A DNA stretch of 64,000 bases from Pestalotiopsis fici W106-1 (taxonomy: Eukaryota > Ascomycota > Sordariomycetes > Amphisphaeriales > Sporocadaceae), in contig NW_006917105.1 in assembly GCF_000516985.1 (NCBI RefSeq), positions 343,210-407,209 on the forward strand, in the 5' to 3' direction. This document shows, one piece after another, positions 1 through 9,940 of the stretch. Positions within the stretch are counted from its first letter, which is position 1. The number at the start of each line of letters is the position of its first letter. Both the position numbers and the translations under genes were made by a program. The notes below the pieces were generated by a model. The model had not been told where the DNA came from. It did not search any database and saw nothing but the letters and a program-made list of their open reading frames with translations.

Positions 1-1258
1 AGTGGATACATTCTGCATTCTTCTACCACACGACCTTCTTTTTACCTTGGTACTTTCACTTCGCTACTACTGGCGGCCGCGCTTGGCTTGTTAGGCTCAA
101 GCTGCCTACTTACTGGTGTCTTCTGCTACATTAGTATTATTCCCCATCCATCTATTCCATCCCTTCCCTCCCGGCCATCCCAGCCAGTTTACACTTTGGG
201 TGGACTGGACGTTTGGCGTTGGCGCGGGGCCCGAGGCCAAACAGCACAGACGAACTCGCAGGCTAATAACAATGAGCCTTCCTTGCGTCCTCAAAGCAGC
301 AGCTATCCTCGATCCAGATCCCTTATTAGCCATGGCAGATCCCGCGTCTCCATCTCCGTCTTCCGTCGTCAACCTGACCGCTCATTGTCGCACAAACCAC
401 CAACACCACCACCAGTCAGACCTTCCCGTCGTCAAGGCTGTATCTTTTGCTGCTGCTGCTGCTGCCGCCGCCGCCGCCGCCATTGCTACCACCACCACTA
501 CTAATCCAAAGGTCCCCGTACCTACTACTACCATACCCGTCTCAGCTCCAACTCGAGCTCCAGCAACTACTGCTACTGCTATCGCTACAGCTATAGCCAC
601 TACTCCGGCTTTTCACTCGGCCCCGGTGCCGGTGCCAGGCACGATAGGAACGCTCGCCACGCCCCGGTTCACCCAGGCCCCGGCCACAACGCCAGGTTCA
701 GCCGCCATCTTTGATCAGCTTCGCACTGCCCCAGCGACCTTCTTCTACACCATGGGGAATGGCAAAGGCGAGTTTTGAATTTTTCTTTTCTTATTTTTTT
801 TTTCTTTTCCCTTGCCCCCATCCCCCTCGTCCTACCCGAACAAGTGTGTGTCAGAAAGAGAAAGAAAGCGAGAGGAGGGGAAAGGACACCGGCGCTTGCC
901 GCACGCTGCCATGTAGGCACATGGTAGAGAGATACGGACGGAAACGCAGGTAGAGACACAAATCTGAGTGCCTAGGGGAACGCAAATTGTGAAAAGGAAA
1001 AGAAAAAGCAAGTTACACACCGGCACAAAGAATGGAAGAAGATAAACGGCAAATGTTACTGCAACACAAACAGCCCGCCATTCAAATAATCGGCTGTGCC
1101 GTACCCTGGCATTTGGCTGACAGACCCTGCCCTCCGCCTCCACCCCCTCTATAAAGCGAGCAGCCCCTCTAAAACCCTATACTATATCGTACACAACGTG
1201 ACATGTGCATGGGAAGTTCTGCGCACCGGCCTGGACTAATACGCTATTCGTTCCACAG
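1..1258. other. Upstream region of the methyltransferase gene, with a low-complexity ORF
   Basis: No gene is firmly supported here. An open frame from an ATG at 332 to the stop at 778 on the + strand would give a 148-residue Ala/Thr/Pro-rich protein. It contains a GCT/GCC trinucleotide run at about 448-481 encoding polyalanine, followed by Thr runs. Its start resembles the Ala/Ser/Pro-rich N termini of fungal TAM methyltransferases, so it could hold a 5' exon of the next gene, but no convincing splice link is visible. A TATAAA lies at about 1150, and a branch-like CTAAT precedes a CAG acceptor ending near 1258. Confidence 0.4.
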
Positions 1259-2907
1259 AGTTTGAGCGCAAAAGGAGTCGAAGCCCCGAGGCTGATGCAC
1301 CACTGCCTGTGGCATCGACCACAGACGAGTATCGGAGCGACGCTATTGAGCCGGCATCACCAGGTTCGTACTATGATGACGACGAGTTTGTACCCAGTGA
1401 TTACGACGAGGAATCCATCGCCGATTCTACTTCAGTTGGTTCAAGTGTCTATAATCACAGCTACCACAATGGTCGCCGATACCACAAGGCATGTTTTCCC
1501 CCACCCAACCTTCTCTCCGATGTTGTTCCTCAGCGTCCACGTATGAACTGGACCGTAGTTCCCGACATGCGCAAGTCGTTTTATTGCTCAACTTCTAACT
1601 CCTCTTCTCATCAGTTTCGTCATGGGCGTTATCCTATCCCAAATGATGAGGCAGAGCAGAACAGGGAGGATATGCTGCATGCCATGATGCTCGAGGTGAC
1701 GGATGGTAAACTGTTCTATGCACCAATAGGAGATTATCCACAAAAGATTCTGGATCTCGGTACCGGCACGGGAATATGGGCAATCGAAGGTAGGATGTCA
1801 ATTCTCCTGTTGCCGTTACACTATCACGAGTGCGGAGCAACCTGATGATGCCGCTGCGCCCACCAAGCGGTACCAATGTCTTCCTTCGGGAAATGCACCA
1901 TCAGATATGACACTTGCTGACCTATCTTTTCTCTCAGCGGGTGACAAGTTCCCTAGCGCCGAAGTCACCGGAATCGACCTGAGTCCCATACAGCCGTTAT
2001 GGGTGCCCCCAAACGTCAAATTTCTAGTGGACGATGTCGAGGACACATGGTTGAACGGCGACAATATTGACTTTGTACACTTGCGAAACATGATACCCAT
2101 TCTCAAAAGCCCGGCGAAGCTGCTGCAAGACATATACGAGTACGCGAACCCCTCCCTCGCTCCTTTGTTACTGTTACCCTGCGTTTATTTTCTGGATTGG
2201 TGGGACTGGGTCTAATGGGTTTACCCGTCATCTAGGAACTTGAAGCCCGGTGGTTGGGTCGAAATGCAAGACGTAGACGGCGCCGTGCACTGCGATGATG
2301 GCACTCTTCCGGCTGACTGGCCCGTCCTTGTCTTTTGTAATCTGATGGTCGAGGCCTTTTCCAAGCTTGGCACAACATCCCACGCCGCCATGTTTGGGGG
2401 AAAGTATCTCGAAGAGGCTGGTTTCGTCAACATCCGACATCACACGGCAAAGTTACCGTACGGCACGTGGCCAAAAGACCGGTTGGTAACCCCCTTATTC
2501 TCTGTTTCCCATTCATGGCCGTCGTGGCGGCCTCAGCTCCAATGCTGGCCAAATGTGGCGTTGATGAGAGTAGCCAATCGCATCAGCAGATTCACTAAAG
2601 AATGACCACAACAGGACGTTGCGTTTAGTCGGTAATTATTACCGGATAGCAGCTGAGGAATTCTTCCCAGCCATGGGCGCCATACAAATGCCTCTCCTTG
2701 GCTGGTCTCAGGTACGTTGCGCGCGATTGAGCAAGCGGCGGGGAGAGCATAACCCACTGAGTTTGTTCTTTTCTGACTTGATTTTATTTCCAGCCCGAGA
2801 TGGAGGTTTTCTTCATGCAGTGCCGGAATGCTATGCGAGATGACAGCGTGCACGCGTACGGCTTGATGCATTTTTGGAGCGGGCAGAAACCCGAGAACGC
2901 ATTTTGA
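1259..2907 (+). CDS. LaeA-like SAM-dependent methyltransferase (TAM domain), 5' exon not located
   Basis: Class I S-adenosylmethionine methyltransferase of the large fungal LaeA/TAM-like family; substrates of most members are unknown. Exons inferred: ~1259-1488, 1615-1789, 1938-2139, 2236-2481, 2615-2711 and 2794-2907, with every phase consistent, giving about 354 visible residues. Diagnostic segments occur in family order: an acidic Ser-rich N terminus, RRYHK then the GRYPIPND block, SAM motif I LDLGTGTGIWAI, the PSAEVTGIDLSPIQP block, the LKPGGWVEMQD block, and a C-terminal aromatic segment. There is no in-frame ATG before residue ~80 of the visible frame, and a CAG acceptor sits just upstream, so at least one 5' exon is missing from this model. 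The first intron appears to use a GC donor (AAG|GCATGT) with a CTAAC branch site. LaeA itself regulates secondary metabolism, but this protein should not be assumed to share that role. Confidence 0.88.
1489..1614 (+). other. Putative GC-AG intron, 126 nt, stop-free
   Basis: The family alignment requires RRYHK to join directly to FRHGRYPIPND, which places the intron at 1489-1614. The donor reads GCATGT rather than GT. The acceptor TCATCAG is preceded by a CTAAC branch sequence and a pyrimidine tract. The intron is 42 codons long without an in-frame stop, so retention would insert 42 residues. Confidence 0.65.
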
Positions 2908-5605
2908 CAAAGATGATGAGGCCTTGAATGAGAAACTATAAACGACGACAAGAAAGACAACGACGGGCGCAATCTCACAAAGCATGCATGCGTTGCTATA
3001 TTGAAGAGCGCAGTAGTCGCAAAGAAGACGACGCTGCGGCTGTCTGTTAATTTAATGTCAAATAATCATGGGCTTCATGGTAAGCAGCAGAGACGGAAGA
3101 TTGGCGTGTTTAGTCGTACAATCCAGAGCGGTCAGGAGAGTGAAGTGAAGTCCCCAGCATCGGCCTATGTATCTAGAGCTATGTATAACTGGAGGTACCT
3201 CGTATTGAAAATAGTTCTTTTGGGTCACCGGTATGGACAGACGGACGTGACCACATTTGGCGACGATTTGAAAAGAGCAAAGAATTTGTCACCACAGACC
3301 ACTATACTCTACATGAAATAAAAGGTGTGTCCCCTTAGGGGAAAGAAGAAGGAAAAAAGTTGCACCTAGCACGATCACTCGCTCAGTCCATTCGGTCATT
3401 TTCACGTCGCTGGCTTTTTGGAGACGAGAGGTTTCATCTGATGGACTGCGGTCAGATGATGGCGTGTCTATTTTGCCTCGAGACATGGAATGATGGCACG
3501 ACAGCGGTGATTTTTCTTGGAGATTTCAGACGAGCTCAAACGTTTGAAGGGGTTGCAGCAGCTGGGCACTTGATACTGGCGAGTGGAGAGAAGCGCTAAG
3601 ATATCCCCTGCAACTCGGTGGGTATACACTGAATCGGACAGGCAAGACAAAGGCGCATTTTCCCCATGCGAGCCGAAGAAACGGCTTGGCAACCCTGTAG
3701 TAGTGCTAGGCCCTGGATAGTGGATGCGCACAGGGGCGGGCGGGCGGATCACCAGGTTTAAAGGGAGCAAGCATCCATCATCTACTGCACGGCTTGTGTA
3801 GGAAGAGCAGAATGTGGTGGCATTGGAGAGGATTGCCTCTTTTGTTCTTCCGTTGATAGGTGCAAGGCAGGTAGAGAATATCAAGCCTTGCTTGCCGTCC
3901 ACCTAGGTAGGTACCTAGCCTAGTAAGTATGATCTGTGATCTACGGACTGGCCCGAGATCACCAGCCGAGAAAGATCACCAGCAGGCAACCATGGCATGG
4001 TACATGAGTTTTAATTGTTTACAAAGATAGCATCATCAACCAACCCAAGATTCAAATAGCTGATGCAGTAGGTAAATAATACCTATGCAGGGAGTGTATT
4101 ATCTACACCTAGCTTGCCAGCCATCTTGGTGAATGCGACAAAGAGAAGAAACTAGAAGCTGCCACTTGTACGAAATATTAAGATGTATTCTTCTTTCTTT
4201 TGTTGGACGTATTCCTGTTTCTGATCAAACAACATATATTAAATAGTGAATGCCGCTACCACTTGGCCACATACGTACTAGGCAGGCAGGCAGTCATTAC
4301 TTGATACTATTCCCACGCCATCTGATGGTAATAGACATGTTATTACGCACATACATCCTATGTATAGAATAACTATCCGAACTAACCCCTAGACCTGGAC
4401 AGACATGGAGAGAGAGAATGGTCGCTCTTCTCATGTGGACACGGCCGCAAAGTCTTCCTTTCTCTCGTGCTTGGTGCCGATAGACTTTTTCGAAACGATC
4501 TTGGCCTTCCCTTTTCATCCTTTCCTTCAGGGCCTTTAAACTTGCCTTGTCTCCATAACTCCAAGCGCGCGCGGACACCCCGAGCGGGTTCTCCCATACC
4601 TGCCATGTCTTGGCGCTTGCTTCAGAAATGGGGCCCAAGGATGCCTCATGGTCGCATCGCAAGGAGCATATACCCTGCTATTCCCGGCGTCTTCTTTGCG
4701 GAAAAAAAAAAAACCAGTGTCAAACCGAGGAACGAAACGGGCGGCCGGGCGTACAGGCTGGCTGGCTGGCTGGCTGGAGGAGCAAATTGTACCATAATGG
4801 GCAGGCCCCCGGGGGAAGGGGGGCACGGGAAGCGCTCTTAACATTGTATTACAGTCTACTCCCCTGGGACTCTTCCCTCACTCTTTTGACCCCCCAAGGA
4901 ATAGGCGACTCTTGAGGCTCCCAGTGGGTCTGCTACAGTTACTTAGTGTAGCGGGAGAGAGGCCCCAATCAACCCTGCCCTGTCTGGTCCCATGAAGCCG
5001 CCATCCCTGGCCTCTTATTTGCTGGTCTGATTTTATGCTTGGTTTTAACATATGTCTGCCCCATCGTGTCCACACCTATGCGACGACAACTGTTGGAGAT
5101 GGTCGCGTCGTGACGGTAAACGGTTTTCGCCCTTTCTTCGCTGTCGGCCCTTCTGACGCGACAGCACGATAATGATGGCTGGGTGGACGGGCGATGATGA
5201 CTCGGATGAGAAGCCGTCTGATCTGATCCCATCGAGCCTGGGCTGGCTGGTCTAGCTTGGTCACATACATCGTCTCGCGCCCACTTACACGCATACACCT
5301 GACGGGACTATAGCTTGGTCGTGAGTGAGTGAGCGCTGTATATAGATACTGGCGCCTGCCTCTGAATCCATCATGGTCTCGCTTTGAATTTACTCTCTCA
5401 GGCCGGTCTTTTCTCTTCTCGTTTCCAGTTTTCGTTTCTCCTCCTCTCGTGATCCTGGGGATCTTCTCTTCTCTTCTCAAGTAAACTGTCTTCTTATAGC
5501 TACTAGTCATTCTCTTTCGCTTTTAGCCCGGTGCTTATTGTATTCCTCTCTCATTCTACCACCGTTATCCTCGCCTACTTCTCTCTTCTACCAACGACAA
5601 CAAAC
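2908..5605. other. Intergenic region, 2.7 kb
   Basis: No gene with consistent splicing or a recognisable product is visible. It holds a TAGGTAGGTA-type motif at 3901-3925, a GGCT run at 4758-4775, and a CT-rich stretch from about 5390 to 5600 typical of a fungal promoter and leader in front of the Egh16-like gene. Several 100-145-codon frames exist but have no family resemblance. Confidence 0.6.
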
Positions 5606-6446
5606 ATGCAGACTTACGCAAAGCTACTTTCCTTTACCAGCCTTCTGGCTCTGGTGAGCGGACACGCTCAGATCCTGTCTGCCGTTGGCGAGTCGGGTAC
5701 CGCTGTGGGCTTTGATGGTATGTAGGATATTCAGCCAAACTCTGCTCAGTATGCTGACCTATGTTTTTAACCAGTTGATACCTCCTTGGCGAGAAACTGC
5801 ACAACCATCAACCCGTGCCAGCTGGACGCTACCATTATCCGCGACGCCGAGATCAATGCCAACATTGTCGGCGTCTGCGGACGGACAGAGCAAAACGCCA
5901 ATATTGATGTCGCCCAACGCGAGGAGGATGCCATCAGCGCCAACGCCGTGACGCAGATCCAGGCCGGCACCAAGGTTGCCGTCACCTTGCACCAGGTCAA
6001 CGCCGACGGTGCCGGTCCTTTTGCCTGTGACCTCGTCTCGGCCGACAACGGTGTCATTGCCAGCAACCTGACGGTTGAGAACAACGTTCCTGGCGCCAAC
6101 GGCTTTTCCCAGGCCAAGGCTGTTGACTTTAACATGACGGTCATCATGCCCGACACCATCACTGGCTGCACTGACTGTGAGTCTAATTCATATGTATATA
6201 TATCTTGTCAATTACACCCATGCTGATTGAATCACAATAATAGCTACTCAGGGCAATGTCTGCGCCGTCCGCTGCCGCAACAACGCACAAGCTGGTCCAT
6301 TCGGTGGCTGCTTCGCCGTCCAGAACACCGACGCCGCTGCCACAGCTTCCAGCGGTAGCAACAGCAAGAGCAGCAAGAGCGCAAGCGCCAAGAGCTCAAA
6401 GAACAGCAACAACAACAAGAAACGATCGATGAGATTCTTCAGCTAG
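5606..6446 (+). CDS. Egh16-like secreted protein (gEgh16/Gas1-like family)
   Basis: Secreted protein of the Egh16/Gas1 (MAS3) family, whose founding members are infection-stage or appressorium proteins of Blumeria and Magnaporthe; their biochemical activity is not settled. Exons 5606-5717, 5775-6176 and 6244-6446 give 238 residues. The ATG begins a signal peptide ending near LVSG, followed directly by HAQILSAVGESGTAVGFD, a family hallmark. Conserved features include the Cys in RNCTTINPC, the GCTD motif, and the C-terminal block NVCAVRCRNNAQAGPFGGC. The last ~45 residues are a Ser/Lys/Asn-rich tail ending KKRSMRFFS, more basic than the core. The introns are 57 and 67 nt with standard GT-AG ends. 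The host range of this fungus cannot be deduced from this gene. Confidence 0.9.
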
Positions 6447-7243
6447 ATAGAAAAAAGACAGCTTGCAAGTTCCCGCAAGCCAGAAGAGAGCACCTCGGAT
6501 GTGGAAGGGCTGGAGGCGTGAAGAATTACGATAAGGAGAGTGTGAGATATACCAGTGGTGGATTGCGATTGAGATTTAGATCAGTAGCATAAGGGCAGTC
6601 GGACCTTTTTCTCTTTTATATTTTGTGATTATATAGATACGAAAATGTAAATTCTTCGAGGAGAAATTCATTACTGGCGCTTGGTTTTCCTGTCTCTAAA
6701 TCAAGGTGCTATTTCTCTTGCCGCATTGTCGCCCTTTTGCTGGCCATGATGAAACCATTCCTGGAGGCTACACATAGACGATGAGATGCGTTCGGTGGAA
6801 GTGGGAGTGGGCTTTCGAGTGATTGCGACTTTGAAGTTATGGTGCACTGGGAATAAACGCCGTCTTTACTTCATTGCCGATCTGAAACTCGACATGGTGC
6901 CATTGCAAGTCGTGATGAATGAGGCCACAAAAGCTGGGCAGTTTCAAACCATGCAGGTAGCATCCAACCTCACATGCTAAGCCTCGACAATAGATGTATG
7001 GGCTTTTAGAGACGATGGTCATGACATGAAAAGAAAGACATCAAAAATAGAAAAAATTAAGGGAGAGGAAAGAAGTGAGAACAGAATTTCAAATGATTCT
7101 TAAACTACCTCGTACGTAGGTAGGTATAGATTGTCTTGGCCTACTTATGCATACCTTATAGTGAAATGTAGCATTGCTACATAGTAGGTACGTACATCCA
7201 TTCATGTACCTCATGATCATGCTTCCTGAAAGTCCTCACAGTT
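6447..7243. other. Convergent intergenic region
   Basis: This stretch lies between the 3' ends of two convergent genes and so carries both 3' untranslated regions. It is AT-rich, with TACGTAGGTAGGTAT at about 7112-7127. No coding potential was recognised. Confidence 0.6.
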
Positions 7244-8302
7244 CTAGAATCTGCCCTTGAAGAAGACAAACTCGAGTCGTCCATTTCCAGACTTGATGAC
7301 GGGGTTTGGGCCAGGCTCCTCGATATAGATCTGGTCTACGCGGCACTTGGCCAACATCCAGTGCATGGCTGGAAAGTCGAGACGTGTTAGCTTTGACACG
7401 GTTTCTTATACTTTTTTTTTTTCCCGCCTGCTTCCCCCTTCTCCGTTTACTCCGAGAAATACTCATCAAAACGACCCAAGGACATGGAATTGTCGTCAAG
7501 TACTCACCTTCAACACTGGCACCATCACCCACAACCTTATTGAGGACCTTGACCCCGGAGCCCTTGGCCACCAGAGCCGCATCCGGGGCGCCGTCCAGCA
7601 CATCAACGGTGCACTCGCGCGTCTGCCGTGTGCCGTCAGTAGAGGCTACGCTACCGCCTCCATCGCTGCCCTGGAGAAAGGATATGGCACCCCAAGCTGC
7701 ACCAGTGGTGTCGATATTGGCTACAGCCCATGTCCCGAGGTTGTGCGCGCTGTTGTCGAGGTTGATCGATGCCGCACCGCGCACAATATGGCCCTGGAAC
7801 GTTGAGCAGACTTGGACGAAGCTACGGACACCGGCGTCGATCTGATTCAGGCGGCCAGAGTTAGTATCGTATGATTTGCTGGCACGAGTAATTCCGATTC
7901 AGCCAGCCAAGGACCTCTACACATACCGTGATATACTTCCAGGGATGCTCATCACGGCTGTTCTCGTAAATGAAATAGTCGCCCTTAATGCCGTCGTTGT
8001 TGGTTATCCAGAAGCCTGGGCCAACTTCTGGGTCGCCAGCTGTTTTCATTGTCATCTTACTTGTGTATAAAAGCAAGCGAGCCTGGCCGGGCGTACTTAC
8101 TCGTATGAATGGGGGCTTCTTCGGGCTTTGCGCAGTATGAGATGCCCAAGTTTTCTGTAGACTCCCTTGCCAAAGGTGCCAAAACATCACTTGCTAGCAT
8201 GTGCCGACTCGAGGGTGCAGCCTGGATACGCGGGAGAAGATACCCCATGAGAAGTAAGCAGTTACGGAACGACATGCTGCGGCGACTGGGCAAGCTTTTC
8301 AT
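7244..8302 (-). CDS. Secreted hypothetical protein, unrecognised family
   Basis: I do not recognise the family. Four exons, 8101-8302, 7927-8039, 7508-7841 and 7244-7368, join in phase to 257 residues. Two starts are possible, at 8302 and at 8275; the second gives a cleaner signal peptide (MSFRNCLLLMGYLLPRIQA, then APSS). The mature part contains an aromatic segment around GPGFWITNNDGIKGDYFIYE, a central block VRGAASINLDNSAHNLGTWA, and ends in FVFFKGRF. Intron 7842-7926 has a textbook TACTAAC branch site and intron 8040-8100 a GTAAGT donor, which supports a real spliced gene. No membrane segment follows the signal peptide, so secretion is inferred. The gene is convergent with the Egh16-like gene. 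Confidence 0.75.
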
Positions 8303-9940
8303 CAAATACAGGATGTCGTGTCTAGAGTTACTCCTGGAGGTGGAATGTTTCTTGCTTTTCTGTCCTGGCTCCTGGATCAAATAGGTGGTATGTTTGCTAC
8401 CTAGATACTTGACCTACCTATCCAGTCCTTTTTCATTCGTAACTCGGTACATCTTGTATATGCCACAAGCCAGTAAGCAAACCACTCGCCTCGTGCACAT
8501 TCACATAATTGCAGGTGTACACAAGAATCTCTTTTTTAGTTTGTTATTTGCAAGATCTTCGGTGAGCCGGGAATACAACGCCATTATTTGGCCTTTATAT
8601 CGGCACGATTCTGCCGCAACGGTCCAGGTTTGACCGAGGACAATCAATGGCCTCGTCTAGAATGGTTTGTTTGTAGACGTGTTGCCGCCGCCTTGTGGCA
8701 GATCAAAGATGTCCAGTACCACCTCCGAGGTCACTCCGTTGATTGATGAGTTGCTAGCCGAATACGAGCTACAATATTTGGTTTGAGCGACGACTCGAGT
8801 AAAACAATGCTGGGCGTTGTAAGTCGTGGATTAGGGGCCAAATCGATGTTCTCCTGCCTTCATTTGATCTTTTCTCGTACTTTTTTCGGTGGTAGAAGAC
8901 AAGCTGACGTAGAGCACTCCGACCACAAGGGTTTTCCATTACCCGCCGCCCGCCCTAAATTCAATCTCATTGCAGCTAGGCTACCCGCGCTCAATCTTGG
9001 TTCAACGAGAAGGTGAATCGGTCATCCAGTAGACAAGGTAAAACACATTTATGTATTTGGTCTTTTTGTAGGTACTTGAGTTATATTCTGGGAAGATCGG
9101 CCGCTAGGTCGCAGCCTTTAGGGCTATGTTTGCAAGGAACAGGGCAAAAATAAGGGAGGTTGAATGGAAACAAAGGCTTAATTTTTGTTCTTTATTTCTA
9201 GGGCGCTGCAGTCTCGGAGCACGCCGCTCAGAGTAATGTACCGCGGGGCCCGTACCTGGTAAGCATCCATCGACACACACAGAGTAGGAAATGTACGTAG
9301 GCAACTCAATTGGTAGTATGATCGTGCAATCCGCTCTAACGATTGCGCAACAGAGAATCCCTGTCTCTGAAAGCGGGTCTTTGAACATGACCATAAACGG
9401 CGGATACCTGAACAGTGGGATTTTGAGCCGTGTTCGTGTGCATTTTCAGGGCATATATCAACGTGTAAAGCTCACCAGGCTGACGCAAAAGGGGCAGTTA
9501 GAGTAGCCGACGATGTACAGAGACGGCGCCAGGGACCAGCGCACGGCACCCGGATAGTCGCCGTCACTGCCCCGGACTGAGGCCCGCTGGTTAAGGATCC
9601 CCCGGGATGTGTACGGAAGTAAGCTTGTGCCTCGCCCCCCTTAGCGTGGGCTGGGATGTCGTCAAATGGCGTCAAATGGTGTTCGGTCGACCCGGCTGCC
9701 GGTCTTAAAAGTCCGTGATTGGTATTTTTTTTTCTTTCTAATTGGATCTCGTGTCGTTCCTGTCGTCGCATGAGAGAGAGAGAGAGAAAGCCAGCATTTA
9801 TTTGGCTTTATTCATTTCGAGGATCAAAAGCTGAATCTCCTACTGAGATTTGGCCGAAAGATGCCTCAGCAGCCAGACGTGCGCGCGTATGTGTATAGGT
9901 ACTAAAGTAGGTAAGGTAGGTGGGCAGCGTTTTCCCTCCA
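8303..9940. other. Divergent promoter region
   Basis: This region separates the divergently transcribed secreted-protein gene and the zinc-cluster factor gene, so it holds both promoters. It contains a short GA run at 9773-9788 and TAGGTACTAAAGTAGGTAAGGTAGG at about 9897-9920 immediately before the factor's start codon. No gene is recognised; the open frames are short and lack codon or domain support. Confidence 0.6.

Noticed and set aside
382..600. Val/Ala-rich frame opposite the polyalanine repeat
   Set aside because: Reverse-strand shadow of the trinucleotide repeat.
5076..5510. 144-codon minus-strand frame in CT-rich DNA
   Set aside because: Artefact of a stop-poor pyrimidine-rich promoter and leader.
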